Shown here: positions 34,009 to 47,766 of the stretch, one piece after another
Numbering within the stretch: position 1 is the stretch's first letter
Layout of the letters: every line of letters starts with the position of its first letter
Assembly (NCBI RefSeq): GCF_013366925.1
Contig: NZ_JAALDK010000001.1
Location: 1,123,089-1,187,088 of the forward strand
Direction: 5' to 3'
DNA: 64,000 nucleotides
Source of the DNA: Paraburkholderia youngii
GTDB taxonomy: Bacteria > Pseudomonadota > Gammaproteobacteria > Burkholderiales > Burkholderiaceae
Translations under genes and position numbers: made by a program
Notes under the pieces: generated by a model
Databases searched by the model: none
What the model was told of the DNA's origin: nothing
The model's input: the letters and a program-made list of their open reading frames with translations, nothing else

Positions 34009-37000
34009 ATGCATTTGCTGCGCACGACGCCGGGCGGTTTCGTCGACGATACGCAGGGCGTGATCCGCATCGATCAGCGGCCCGCCGAGATCGTCGTGCT
34101 CAGTTCCGCCGACACCACGCTGTCGCTGCTCGCGAGCGTGGTGCCGCGTCTCGATGACGGCTTCCCGAGCCTGCGGCTCGCGAACGTCACGTATCTGCGT
34201 CAGCCGGCCTCGGTCGATTTCTATCTCGACGACGTGTTGCAGCATGCGCGCGTGGTCGTCGTCGATCATCTCGGCGGCGAAGCGTATTGGCCGTACGGCA
34301 TCGAGCAGGTCGTCGCGCTCGCGCAGCGCAAACAGCAAACGCTCGCGATGTTTTCCGGCGATCTGCAGGAGGACCCGAACCTGCTCGCGCGCAGCACCGC
34401 GAGCGCCGAGTTGTGTCAGCAGTTGTGGCGCTATCTGCGCGAGGGCGGTCCGCAGAACGCCGAGGCGTTTTTGCGCTGCATCGCGTACCGCGCGCTCGGT
34501 TGGGGGCGCGCGCCCGAGCCGCCGCGCGCATTGCCGGCCGCGTCGCTGTATCACCCCGAGCGCGATACGCCTACCGTTGCCGACTGGCAGGCGCGTTGGC
34601 GGCAGGACGCGCCGGTTGTCGCGATCCTGTTCTACAAGGCGCATCTGCAGGCCGCCAATACCGCGGTGTTCGATGCGCTGATCGATGCGCTCGAAGCGCA
34701 AGGGCTCAATCCGCTGCCTCTCGCGATCACGTCGTTGAAGGATGCGATGAGCCGCGATGTCGTGCAGTCGCTGTGCGCGCAACATGGCGTCGCGCTGGTG
34801 CTGAACACCACCGCGTTCGCCGCGTCCGCGATCGACGACCCCGAGCCGCTCGCACTCGCCGGCGACGCGCCGGTGTTCCAGGTGATCCTGAGCGGCGGCA
34901 ATCGCGACGATTGGCTGAAAGACAACCACGGCCTCAATTCGCGCGATATCGCGATGCACGTCGCGCTGCCCGAAGTGGACGGGCGCATCATCACGCGCGC
35001 GATCAGCTTCAAGGGGCTCGCGTATCGCTGTGCGCATACGCAGGTCGACGTGGTTCGTTATCAGCCCGACCTCGAACGGGTGCGCTTTCTCGCCGAGCTG
35101 AGCCGGCGCTGGTGCCGTCTGCGTTCGCTCGATAACGCCGACAAGAAAGTCGCGTTGATTCTCGCGAACTATCCGATGAGCGAAGGGCGCATCGGCAATG
35201 GCGTGGGACTCGATACGCCGGCATCGGTGGTCGGCATTCTGTCGATGCTGCGCGATGAAGGCTATCGTGTCGGCGAATTGCCAGACAGCGGCGACGCGTT
35301 GTTGAACAGGCTGACCGAGGGCGTGACCAACGATCCGGTCGTCCGCGATCTGCGTCCGGCCCTGCAAAGCTTCGCACTCGACGACTATCGCGCGCATTTC
35401 GACGCGTTGCCGGCGAGCGTGCGCGACGCGTTGAACGCGCGCTGGGGCAAGCCCGACCAGGACCCGACGCTGCGGCGCGGCCGTTTCATGATCGCGGGCT
35501 GGCGCTGCGGGCAGGTGTTCGTCGGCATTCAGCCTTCGCGTTCGCGCGAGCAAGGCGACTATGCGAGCTATCACGATGCCGAGCTCGTACCGCCGCATGC
35601 GTACCTCGCGTTCTACTTCTGGCTGCGCCACCAGTTCGGCATCGACGCGGTCGTGCACGTCGGCAAGCACGGCAACCTGGAATGGCTGCCGGGCAAAAGC
35701 GTCGCGCTGAGCGATGCGTGCTGGCCCGATCTGATTCTCGGGCCGATGCCGCATCTGTATCCGTTCATCGTCAACGATCCGGGCGAGGGCAGCCAGGCGA
35801 AGCGGCGCGCGCAGGCGGTGATCATCGATCATCTGATGCCGCCGCTTACGCGCGCTGAAAGCTACGGGCCGCTGCAAGACCTCGAACGCCAGGTCGACGA
35901 ATACTACGAAGCATTGATGGTCGATTCGCGTCGCGCAAAGCTCTTGCGTCGCACGATTCTGACGACGATCGTCGAGCATCGGCTGCACGAAGAGCTGAGT
36001 CTCGCGGCGCCGAACGGACAGGACGATGAAGACGCGCTGCTCACGCGCGTCGATGCGTGGCTGTGCGAGCTGAAGGAAGCGCAGATTCGCGATGGCCTGC
36101 ATACGTTCGGGCAGTCGCCGCGCGGCGTGCAGCGGCGCGATACGCTGCTCGCGCTCGGGCGCTTTCCCATCGGCGATGGACAGGGCGGCAAGGCAGGGCT
36201 CGTCGACGCGCTGGCGCGCGATCTGCGCATCGATCATCTGTTCGATCCGTTGAGGGTGGATTGGGCCGCCGCATGGGACGGCCGGCGTCCCGAAGTTTTG
36301 CAGCGGATCAGCGACGCACCGTGGCGACATTGCGGCGATACCCGCGAGCGGCTGGAGTTGCTTGCGGGCGAGCTGTTGCGCGGCGTCTGCGGTGTCGATT
36401 GCGATGACGCGGATCGTTCGCGGGCCGTCCCCGCAGGCGACGAAAGTCTGCCGCAAGCGGCACAGGTGATCGCGCGCCTGCGCGACGACGTGCTGCCGCG
36501 CCTCGACGCCTGCGGTCCGCAGGAAATGACGCAGCTCAAGCGCGGCCTCGAAGGACGTTTCGTGCCGCCAGGTCCGAGCGGCTCGCCTTCGCGCGGTCGG
36601 CCCGACGTATTGCCCACCGGCCGCAACTTCTATTCGGTCGACACGCGCGCGGTGCCGACCCAAGCCGCGTGGGCACTCGGCCTGAAATCGGCACAGCAAC
36701 TGATCGAGCGGCATCTGCAGGAGCATGGCGATTATCCGCGCGCGATCGGCCTGTCGGTCTGGGGCACCGCGACGATGCGCACCGGCGGCGACGATATCGC
36801 CCAGGCGCTCGCGCTGCTCGGCGTGCGGCCGAAGTGGGCACCGGGCAGTCATCGCGTGACGGACTTCGAGATCATGCCGATCGAAGCGTTCGACCGGCCG
36901 CGTATCGACGTCACGCTGCGCGTATCCGGCTTCTTTCGCGATGCGTTCGCCAACGTGATGCATCTGTTCGATGCGGCCGTACAAGCCGTTGCCGAACTCG

Positions 37001-37827
37001 ACGAGCCCGCGGAGCTGAATCCGATTCGCGCGCGCGTGCAGCGCGAACGCGATGCGTTGATCGCCCGCGGCATGGACCCGGTCGATGCGCGCAAGCGCGC
37101 CGGCTGGCGCGTGTTCAGCGCGCGACCCGGCGCGTACGGCGCGGGTCTGCAGCAGATGATCGACTCGCGCGAGTGGCAGAGCGACGCCGATCTGGCGAAC
37201 GCGTACCAGGCGTGGGGCGGATATGCGTATGCGCAGAAGAGCGCGGGCGAGGAAGCGCATCAAGCGTTTGGCGCGCGCCTCGCAGCGCTGGATGTGGTGC
37301 TGCAGAACCAGGACAACCGTGAGCACGACGTGCTCGATTCGAACGACTACTACCAGTTTCAGGGTGGCATGGTCGCGGCGGTACGGCATCTGGCCGGTCA
37401 GCAGCCGAGTGTCTATCACGCCGATCACAGCAATACGGCCGCGCCGCGCGTGCGGACGCTGCAGGAGGAGATTGCGCGCGTGATCCGCTCGCGCGTCGTC
37501 AATCCGAAATGGCTCGATGGCGTGAAGCGCCACGGCTACAAGGGCGCGGCCGAGATCGCCGCGACCGTCGACTATCTGTATGGCTACGACGCGACCGCGC
37601 GCGTGATCGCCGATCATCAATACGCGCTCGTCGCCGATGCTTATCTGAACGACGCCGACACCCGCGCGTTCATGCAACGGCACAACCCGCATGCGCTGCA
37701 TTCGATCTGCGAGCGTTTGCTCGAAGCGATGCAGCGAGGGCTGTGGCAGCAGCCGAGCGACTATCGCGCGCAGGTGGAAGCGCATCTGCTTGCGAGCGAA
37801 CAGCAGATCGAAGGAAGACAAACATGA
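34009..37827 (+). CDS. cobN: Aerobic cobaltochelatase large subunit
   Basis: This 1272-residue CobN/BchH-type protein binds hydrogenobyrinate a,c-diamide and inserts cobalt. The conserved blocks DAVVHVGKHGNLEWLPGKSV, PHLYPFIVNDPGEGSQAKRR and YPRAIGLSVWGTATMRTGGD are present, and the length is normal. It overlaps the next gene by four bases (ATGA, 37824-37827). The AAA ATPase and VWA subunit functions required by this chelatase are encoded by that next gene. Confidence 0.95.
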   Translation: MHLLRTTPGGFVDDTQGVIRIDQRPAEIVVLSSADTTLSLLASVVPRLDDGFPSLRLANVTYLRQPASVDFYLDDVLQHARVVVVDHLGGEAYWPYGIEQVVALAQRKQQTLAMFSGDLQEDPNLLARSTASAELCQQLWRYLREGGPQNAEAFLRCIAYRALGWGRAPEPPRALPAASLYHPERDTPTVADWQARWRQDAPVVAILFYKAHLQAANTAVFDALIDALEAQGLNPLPLAITSLKDAMSRDVVQSLCAQHGVALVLNTTAFAASAIDDPEPLALAGDAPVFQVILSGGNRDDWLKDNHGLNSRDIAMHVALPEVDGRIITRAISFKGLAYRCAHTQVDVVRYQPDLERVRFLAELSRRWCRLRSLDNADKKVALILANYPMSEGRIGNGVGLDTPASVVGILSMLRDEGYRVGELPDSGDALLNRLTEGVTNDPVVRDLRPALQSFALDDYRAHFDALPASVRDALNARWGKPDQDPTLRRGRFMIAGWRCGQVFVGIQPSRSREQGDYASYHDAELVPPHAYLAFYFWLRHQFGIDAVVHVGKHGNLEWLPGKSVALSDACWPDLILGPMPHLYPFIVNDPGEGSQAKRRAQAVIIDHLMPPLTRAESYGPLQDLERQVDEYYEALMVDSRRAKLLRRTILTTIVEHRLHEELSLAAPNGQDDEDALLTRVDAWLCELKEAQIRDGLHTFGQSPRGVQRRDTLLALGRFPIGDGQGGKAGLVDALARDLRIDHLFDPLRVDWAAAWDGRRPEVLQRISDAPWRHCGDTRERLELLAGELLRGVCGVDCDDADRSRAVPAGDESLPQAAQVIARLRDDVLPRLDACGPQEMTQLKRGLEGRFVPPGPSGSPSRGRPDVLPTGRNFYSVDTRAVPTQAAWALGLKSAQQLIERHLQEHGDYPRAIGLSVWGTATMRTGGDDIAQALALLGVRPKWAPGSHRVTDFEIMPIEAFDRPRIDVTLRVSGFFRDAFANVMHLFDAAVQAVAELDEPAELNPIRARVQRERDALIARGMDPVDARKRAGWRVFSARPGAYGAGLQQMIDSREWQSDADLANAYQAWGGYAYAQKSAGEEAHQAFGARLAALDVVLQNQDNREHDVLDSNDYYQFQGGMVAAVRHLAGQQPSVYHADHSNTAAPRVRTLQEEIARVIRSRVVNPKWLDGVKRHGYKGAAEIAATVDYLYGYDATARVIADHQYALVADAYLNDADTRAFMQRHNPHALHSICERLLEAMQRGLWQQPSDYRAQVEAHLLASEQQIEGRQT

Positions 37828-38915
37828 ATGGAGCGATGCGAGGAACGGACGACCTGGGTGGCGCCGGCTCCTCATCGGGCACCGCGTCGCGGCCGGTTTT
37901 TCCGTTTGCGGCGCTGATTGGCCAGACTTCGTTGCAACAGGCGCTGGTGCTCGCCGCGATCGATCCGGGCTTGGGCGGCGTACTGATTAGCGGACCGCGC
38001 GGCACCGCGAAGTCCACCGCCGCGCGCGCGCTCGCCGAACTGCTGCCGGAAGGGCGGCTCGTGAATCTGCCGCTTGGCGCGAGCGAGGATCGTCTGATCG
38101 GCACGCTCGATATCGAAACCGTGTTGCGCGACGGCTCGGTGCGCTTCTCGCCGGGGCTGCTCGCGAAGGCGCATCGCGGCGTGCTGTACGTCGACGAAGT
38201 CAATCTGCTGCCCGATGCGCTCGTCGATGCGTTGCTCGATGCGGCGGCGAGCGGCGTGAACACCGTCGAACGTGATGGCGTGTCGCACAGTCATGACGCG
38301 AGCTTCGTGCTGATCGGCACGATGAATCCCGAAGAGGGCGAGTTGCGGCCCCAGCTGATCGACCGCTTCGGTCTGATGGTGGAGTTGCAGAACGCGTTCG
38401 AGCCGCAGGTGCGGCAGGCGATCGTCAAAGCGCGGTTCGCGTTCGATCTCGATCCCGCGGGGTTTCGTGCCTCTTATGCGGAGCGGCAGGCTTCATACGT
38501 GCAGCGAATTCGCTCGGCGCGCGCGGCGCTGCCGCTGCTGGCGTTCGATGACACCGTCCATGCGCGCGTGAGCACGTTGTGCATCGACGCGGCCGTCGAC
38601 GGCCTGCGCGCCGACCTCGTGATGCTGCGCGCGGCGCGCGCGCTGGCCGCGTTCGAACAGACGGATGCGGTGACTGTCGGACATGTGGAGCGCGTCGCCG
38701 ATGCGGTGTTGCTTCATCGGCGACGTCAGCATGATTCGCAACATGTGAATCAGCGTCAGCCGGAAAGCGAGGCGCGGTCACAGGGCGTCGCCGAGGGTGC
38801 GTCCGGCGATACGGCGATATCTTCCGCTGACTCCGACTGGGGTTACCTGCCGCCCGAGCCGACCGCGACTGTGCCTGTCAAAGGCGTCATTCCGCTCGAC
38901 GCAAAAAAACGCTGA
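37824..38915 (+). CDS. ChlI/CobS-like AAA ATPase subunit of the cobaltochelatase
   Basis: This 363-residue AAA+ protein of the magnesium-chelatase I type has Walker A GPRGTAKSTAARAL (near residue 53), Walker B GVLYVDEVNLLPDA, sensor motif GTMNPEEGELRPQLIDRFG and an AAA lid. Its last codons (GCA AAA AAA CGC TGA) form a slippery heptamer followed by a structured element. The short product is the ATPase alone. A -1 shift adds the VWA domain encoded from 38909 to 39586. The gene is therefore of the single-gene chlID (chlD) type that makes both small chelatase subunits. Confidence 0.88.
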   Translation: MNGAMRGTDDLGGAGSSSGTASRPVFPFAALIGQTSLQQALVLAAIDPGLGGVLISGPRGTAKSTAARALAELLPEGRLVNLPLGASEDRLIGTLDIETVLRDGSVRFSPGLLAKAHRGVLYVDEVNLLPDALVDALLDAAASGVNTVERDGVSHSHDASFVLIGTMNPEEGELRPQLIDRFGLMVELQNAFEPQVRQAIVKARFAFDLDPAGFRASYAERQASYVQRIRSARAALPLLAFDDTVHARVSTLCIDAAVDGLRADLVMLRAARALAAFEQTDAVTVGHVERVADAVLLHRRRQHDSQHVNQRQPESEARSQGVAEGASGDTAISSADSDWGYLPPEPTATVPVKGVIPLDAKKR

Positions 38916-38963
38916 GCCATCGGAAGGGCGCCGCCGCTGACTCGCGCAGCGGTTTTCGATGGC
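38903..38963 (+). other. Programmed -1 frameshift signal
   Basis: The slippery heptamer A-AAA-AAA occupies 38903-38909 in the correct phase for tandem -1 slippage. A spacer of six bases contains the zero-frame TGA. A two-tier stem follows: outer GCCATCG (38916-38922) pairs with CGATGGC (38957-38963), and inner CCGCTG (38934-38939) pairs with CAGCGG (38947-38952). Downstream the -1 frame is open for 226 codons and encodes a VWA domain. Spacing and structure match classic bacterial -1 signals. Confidence 0.8.
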
Positions 38964-39586
38964 CGCAAGGTGCGGGGGCGGGTGCGCGCGACACATCGCG
39001 CGGCGAACCGGTCCGGCGCATTGCCTGGCCACCGACGCTCGCCGCGATGCGCGAGCGCACGCTGCGTCGCGAGCATCTGCGTTTCGCACGCGAAGCGCCG
39101 CGCGGCGGTGTGCTGCATTGCTTCGTGCTCGATTGCTCCGGGTCGATGCTGGCCGGCCAACGCCTCGCGCTCGCGAAGGGGCTACTGACTGCCTTGTTCG
39201 ACCGTGCGAGTGCGATGCGCACCGAGGCTGCACTGATCTGCTTCGGCGGTGCGGGCGCGGACATACGCTTCGGCCCCGCCGTGCCGCGCTGGTGGAACGA
39301 GCGATGGCTCGCGCCCGTGGGCGGAGGTGGCGGCTCGCCGCTCGCGTCGGGCGTGCGGAGCGCCGCGCATTTGCTCGAGCGCTGCGCGCGGCGACGGCCG
39401 GCCCAGCAGCGCTGGCTCTGGATTCTGACCGACGGCCGCACGCGCGACGAACCCGCGCGGCCGGCCGACGCCGACGAAGTCGTGTTCGTCGATTTCGAGC
39501 GTGGTGCGATACGGCTCGGCCGTTGCGAAGTGCTCGCCAATGCGTGGGGAGCGCGGCGGTTGACGCCGGAACAGCTGATCGGCTGA
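38909..39586 (+). CDS. VWA (ChlD/CobT-like) domain reached by -1 frameshift
   Basis: The -1 frame encodes a von Willebrand A domain with a MIDAS motif (HCFVLDCSGSML, D-x-S-x-S), preceded by GEPVRRIAWPPTLAAM and the arginine-rich approach to VWA seen in BchD/CobT proteins, and ending in LWILTDGRTRDEP. There is no ATG, GTG or TTG between the end of the ATPase ORF and the conserved part, apart from Met at 39047 at its edge, and no ribosome binding site. This argues for translation by frameshift as one ATPase-VWA fusion of about 590 residues. Independent initiation at 39047 is the alternative. Confidence 0.8.
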   Translation, partial: TLSHRKGAAADSRSGFRWPQGAGAGARDTSRGEPVRRIAWPPTLAAMRERTLRREHLRFAREAPRGGVLHCFVLDCSGSMLAGQRLALAKGLLTALFDRASAMRTEAALICFGGAGADIRFGPAVPRWWNERWLAPVGGGGGSPLASGVRSAAHLLERCARRRPAQQRWLWILTDGRTRDEPARPADADEVVFVDFERGAIRLGRCEVLANAWGARRLTPEQLIG

Positions 39587-39651
39587 TCGATGTGTGCGCA
39601 GCGAGCTCGGACTGCTCCGTCCGCGCGCGCGTTGGTTGCCAGCCGGAGCGT

Positions 39652-40596
39652 CTATTTCAGCCCGTTGGACCAATGCTGCACATCCTCCTGACGATCGAAC
39701 ACGAACACCTTCATCGCCATCTGTTGAGCGGAATCGAGTTGATCCAGTTCGAGCCCATGCATGGACGGCTCGCCAGGCGTCTTGCCCTTCTGAACGTTGC
39801 GGATCACTGCCATCGTCTCGATCTGCGAATCGTATTCGGCCGACTTCAGCCGAAACGCGATGCGTAGCCGCTCGCCGACCTCGCCCAGTGTCCATGACGC
39901 GCACAACGACATGCCGAGTGCGCTGATGCCTTTGGCGAGGCCAAGGCCTTCGTACGTGTCGCCGGCCCCACCGATGCCAAACCGCACGGGCAGATGCGCG
40001 TGGACGCGGATCGATTTGCGCTCGCGTAGCCGGCGGACCATGCCGGGTCTCGACAACACGACATAGTCGAACGGCACGCGGCAGACTGCTTCGACCGTGC
40101 AGACGAAACGGAACACGGCCTGACTCGCGATCGCGACGAGCTCGACGTTCTCGCCGGGCGTGAGCGGCAGCGGTTGGCCCTGCTGCATCGGCGGCGTGAC
40201 GAACAGCGCATGATTCGGTGCGAAACCGATGATGCGGCATGGGTGCATCGGCGCGCCGCTGCCGAGTTGCGAACGCATGCCGATCAGGGCGCCGATCTCG
40301 AGGTGCATGTCTTTCAGCGTCAGCTCGCCGGTCTCGTCGGGCTGGGTCGTGGGCGCCGGCGGTTGTTGTGCGCCGAGGTCGTACAGGTCGCCGCGGTGCG
40401 GGTGGAAGTGTTGAAACAGAAAGGCGCGTTCGTCGGTGGTCGCGAGCGTCGTCGCGCTTGCGAACAGCAGCGTACCGTCGGCATCGACGATCGGCCATGG
40501 GAGCGGCGTGCCTACCGGCACCGAATCGGGTTCGAGCGCCGGCGATGCAGCGGCGCGCTGGGTTTCCTCGACGTGTGCGTCGACGGGATTGTCCAT
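39652..40596 (-). CDS. PilZ-domain c-di-GMP-binding protein (YcgR-like flagellar brake)
   Basis: This 314-residue cytoplasmic protein has an N-terminal YcgR-like domain (about 90-180, LEIGALIGMRSQLGSG) and a C-terminal PilZ domain. The PilZ domain opens with the c-di-GMP-binding RxxxR pattern (RRLRERKSIRVHAHLPVRF) and has the second motif as G-x-S-x-x-G-like LAKGISALGMSL. It probably slows the flagellar motor when c-di-GMP is high. The gene is transcribed away from the rRNA operon. Confidence 0.85.
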   Translation of the reverse strand: MDNPVDAHVEETQRAAASPALEPDSVPVGTPLPWPIVDADGTLLFASATTLATTDERAFLFQHFHPHRGDLYDLGAQQPPAPTTQPDETGELTLKDMHLEIGALIGMRSQLGSGAPMHPCRIIGFAPNHALFVTPPMQQGQPLPLTPGENVELVAIASQAVFRFVCTVEAVCRVPFDYVVLSRPGMVRRLRERKSIRVHAHLPVRFGIGGAGDTYEGLGLAKGISALGMSLCASWTLGEVGERLRIAFRLKSAEYDSQIETMAVIRNVQKGKTPGEPSMHGLELDQLDSAQQMAMKVFVFDRQEDVQHWSNGLK

Positions 40597-40854
40597 AGTC
40601 GGCAGCTAATTTAAGTGGCGGGATGATCTGATTGACGGCGAGGAAGGGTAAAACTTTAACTTGGGGAGCGGTGGCGGATTCGAGCTGTGCACGGACTACT
40701 TTGTTTTGTCGGTATCTGGACTTCAGTGGATTGAATTGGAGGACTAACTATTTTTGCTTCTTTTTAGGTCTGACGTGAGTTGACTCTTTTGCGGGTGTGG
40801 GCAAGGAGATGGAGACGAGTGTCTTTGCTCCCAAAAGAAATTCGCAGAAGGGGC

Positions 40855-40883
40855 TTGACGGGTTGCCGACCGCTCTCCATAAT
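40855..40883 (+). promoter_or_regulatory. rRNA operon promoter
   Basis: TTGACG (40855-40860) and CATAAT (40878-40883) are separated by exactly 17 bases. AT-rich sequence lies upstream at about 40720-40770, where an UP element would be. Transcription should begin near 40890, about 290 bases before the 16S gene. The rest of the 40597-41180 gap is this leader plus the promoter region of the PilZ gene. Confidence 0.75.
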
Positions 40884-40963
40884 CTCGCTTCTCTGCTGCA
40901 GACGCAGCGACGCAAACGAAGCAGTGCCGGGTGGTGGTTCAGGTGCTGCGGGTTGGGCGGATC

Positions 40964-40978
40964 GATCTTTAAAAACTA
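40964..40978 (+). promoter_or_regulatory. boxA-like antitermination site in the rrn leader
   Basis: GATCTTTAAAAACTA resembles the boxA core TGCTCTTTAA and lies in the rRNA leader 74-90 bases beyond the predicted start, as in other rrn operons. Confidence 0.55.
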
Positions 40979-41180
40979 ACAGCCGATAAGTGTGGGCGCT
41001 TGATGCGGAATGCGGCGGCGGATCCGTTGGATCTGCTGCAAGGCAAAAGTATCAGAAGCCTCACACAGTATTAGAGGAAGGTTTTATCTGTCGAAAGACG
41101 GATTGATCATCGTCAGTACGTTGAGTGAGCGACCGGTTCATAAGCAGGAAACTGCGGAACCGAAAACAGTAACAGGTTTG

Positions 41181-42712
<1,532 letters not shown>

Positions 42713-42784
42713 AGAGCTTGCATTGCTGCGCAAGCGCTCACGCTTATCGGCTGTGGTTTAGAGAAGCAACGCAGACAGACTCAG

Positions 42785-42861
42785 GGGTCTGTAGCTCAGT
42801 CGGTTAGAGCACCGTCTTGATAAGGCGGGGGTCGATGGTTCGAATCCATCCAGACCCACCA
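42785..42861 (+). tRNA. tRNA-Ile (GAT anticodon)
   Basis: This 77-base cloverleaf has the acceptor GGGTCTG paired with CAGACCC, anticodon loop CTTGATAA, T loop GGTTCGAATCC and an encoded CCA. It occupies the usual first place in the 16S-23S spacer. Confidence 0.97.
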
Positions 42862-42908
42862 TCTTTGTCTGTGGTGCTGACTGGGACACCCTTGAGTAGG
42901 GTATGACC

Positions 42909-42984
42909 GGGGGATTAGCTCAGCTGGGAGAGCACCTGCTTTGCAAGCAGGGGGTCGTCGGTTCGATCCCGTCATCCTCCACCA
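42909..42984 (+). tRNA. tRNA-Ala (TGC anticodon)
   Basis: This 76-base cloverleaf has the acceptor GGGGGAT paired with ATCCTCC, including the G3-U70 pair that marks alanine tRNA, anticodon loop TTTGCAA and an encoded CCA. It is second in the rRNA spacer. Confidence 0.97.
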
Positions 42985-43078
42985 ATCCTCAATGCGCAGG
43001 GTTCTGCATGAAGGCAGAGCGTTGCGCATTGGCGATTGAGCCAGTCAGCGCGGTATGAGGCACAGGCTTTATATCGGC

Positions 43079-43094
43079 TGTCGTTCTTTAACAA
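43079..43094 (+). promoter_or_regulatory. boxA in the 16S-23S spacer
   Basis: TGTCGTTCTTTAACAA fits the spacer boxA sequence that binds NusB-S10 and loads the antitermination complex ahead of the 23S gene. Confidence 0.6.
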
Positions 43095-43301
43095 TCAGGA
43101 AGAAGTAGTAAAGAGATTCACGAAAGCGTACCTGGAGATGGGTGCGTGAGTAGGTGAATCAGGGTTGTGATTGTATCGATGTATTTTAAAGGTGATCGAG
43201 AGATCGCTTTGGAATACGGCGCAACACGAATACTCAACCTGTAGCGTGTGTGAAAAACGCTGCCTTCCCAGTGAAGGTGGTGAGAGACACACCCGTTATA
43301 G

Positions 43302-46182
<2,881 letters not shown>

Positions 46183-46381
46183 TAACAGGTGTGTCTCGAC
46201 AACCGTTAGCGCTTTAGCGCTTACGGGTGTCCGATCCCCGAAGGGGATGAAGACATGCAGTTTGAGATCAGTGTTGTGCCAGCAACAACACAACCCCAAA
46301 CACACGAATCCTTTACGCTTCTTCCCGATTGGCTGTGGCGCCGGGTTGAGCCCAACCCGACAGCGACGCAGCACCCCGTCA

Positions 46382-46497
46382 TGCCTGATGACCATAGCGA
46401 GTCGGTCCCACCCCTTCCCATCCCGAACAGGACCGTGAAACGACTCCACGCCGATGATAGTGCGGATTGCCCGTGTGAAAGTAGGTAATCGTCAGGC
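46382..46497 (+). rRNA. rrf: 5S ribosomal RNA
   Basis: A segment of about 116 bases has termini TGCCTGA and GTCAGGC paired and contains the conserved CCATCCCGAACAGGACCGTG. It lies 200 bases after the 23S gene. Confidence 0.95.
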
Positions 46498-46511
46498 TCC
46501 CCCAAAGCCAG

Positions 46512-46539
46512 AAACCCCACCCGCAGCGGTGGGGTTTTT
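46512..46539 (+). terminator. rRNA operon terminator
   Basis: The stem AACCCCACC / GGTGGGGTT has a six-base loop and is followed by a T run (46535-46539). It ends the rRNA operon and also lies at the 3' side of the convergent AttH-like gene. Confidence 0.88.
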
Positions 46540-46569
46540 GCGTTTACGCGGTCGATTCCGCGCGCTTCA

Positions 46570-47766
46570 CTACTTTCCGATCCGCAGCACATCCGCGTAA
46601 CCCGTCAGTTCCAGATAGGCCCGCCCTACATCGGCATTCTGTTGGCTCACTCGCACCGCGCCTTCCCAATACACTGCGCCGGTCGACTGTCGTGAATCGA
46701 GTTCCTGATCGTCCATCAGCGGATCGAGTTGCCATGTCAGAGTTCCGGCTCTAACCGTCATCGATACCGGGTACAAAGTATTTGTGTGCGGCGACCGCCA
46801 CATGCGATGCGGCGTGAACGCAACTTCGCCGGGGCCGAAGTTCGTTACCTGCCCATCGGGTCTGCGAAGCGTCGCGTGGGCCCATGTTGCATGTCCATCG
46901 CGGCTACGGATCTTGAATATCATGAGCGCCGAGCCGTCCGTCAAATTGGCGCCGAGCCAATCCCATCCGACCGCATTGGCGTCGAGCAACGTGCTCGACC
47001 ATTCGTGATCGAGCCATGCGGTACCCGTCACGGCAGCATTGCGCGTCGAGTCGTTTGCACCCGCGGCCGGGCGCACCACAGTGCCCGTCACGCGGAGTTG
47101 CGGTTCGCTGTAGTAATAGCTTGCCTGTTCGGGACGCGCTCCTTTGCGCGAGTAACCGCGCTCGCCCTGAATTAGCGGAGGCTGCGTTGGCGCGAGTTGG
47201 AGGTGTAGCGAGAATCCGCTTGCGTCGGCGATGACGTCGTAGTGACCGTCCGCGGCGCGAATCATTTTCCATGCGTCGAGTTTGACGTTGGTGTTGTCGG
47301 GCTTCGCGTAGGAAAGCCCGAGACCTTGCCGGGCGATGCGTTGATCGTGAACGAGATGGCCGATGGCCGGATCGCTCAGCGCAGCGTGCGCAATGATCAG
47401 TTGCGAGGGGGCGAAGGCGCTGGGGTCGGCGGCATCGTGACCAGTCGCCGAACGGAAGAACGTGATCTGGAATCCGAGCGGTTGGTGGTCGGGTGTCGTG
47501 AGCCAGCCCGTCGCGTACCACCATTCGGTGCGGAATTCCGGATGGGCACCGGTGTCCCGCGGAAACGAGATCAGATGTTCTGGCGTGACTATCGCGAAGG
47601 CGGCCGGCGTGGATGCAGAGGAGTCGCTGCTAGCGGCAAAAGAGGGCGACGCAGCGGCTATGCCAACGCAAAGTAGGCTCCGAAAAGTTCGATGAGGGTA
47701 TGGGAGTGAAGATTTGCTGGGACTCCAAAGCAATCGCATCCCCCACGCACGCCGCACAACTCGCAT
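46570..47766 (-). CDS. AttH/CrtC-like lipocalin-fold exported protein
   Basis: This 398-residue protein has a signal segment near residues 30-45 (RSLLCVGIAAASPSFA) and the AttH / hydroxyneurosporene-synthase-like fold. Motifs are FPRDTGAHPEFRTEWWYATG, then TAWLDHEWSS and LGFQITFFR. Its start follows GAAGGAGG and shares one base with the permease stop, so it belongs to the ABC transporter operon. By analogy with attEFGH it may be the periplasmic partner of a lipid or hydrophobic-molecule exporter. The first Met codon adds about 27 residues before the signal; Met10 is an alternative. Confidence 0.82.
   Translation of the reverse strand: MRVVRRAWGMRLLWSPSKSSLPYPHRTFRSLLCVGIAAASPSFAASSDSSASTPAAFAIVTPEHLISFPRDTGAHPEFRTEWWYATGWLTTPDHQPLGFQITFFRSATGHDAADPSAFAPSQLIIAHAALSDPAIGHLVHDQRIARQGLGLSYAKPDNTNVKLDAWKMIRAADGHYDVIADASGFSLHLQLAPTQPPLIQGERGYSRKGARPEQASYYYSEPQLRVTGTVVRPAAGANDSTRNAAVTGTAWLDHEWSSTLLDANAVGWDWLGANLTDGSALMIFKIRSRDGHATWAHATLRRPDGQVTNFGPGEVAFTPHRMWRSPHTNTLYPVSMTVRAGTLTWQLDPLMDDQELDSRQSTGAVYWEGAVRVSQQNADVGRAYLELTGYADVLRIGK

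Noticed and set aside
33778..37875. A 1365-codon open frame on the minus strand
   Set aside because: It is the complement of cobN. Long antisense frames are an effect of high-GC codon use and it shows no protein motifs.
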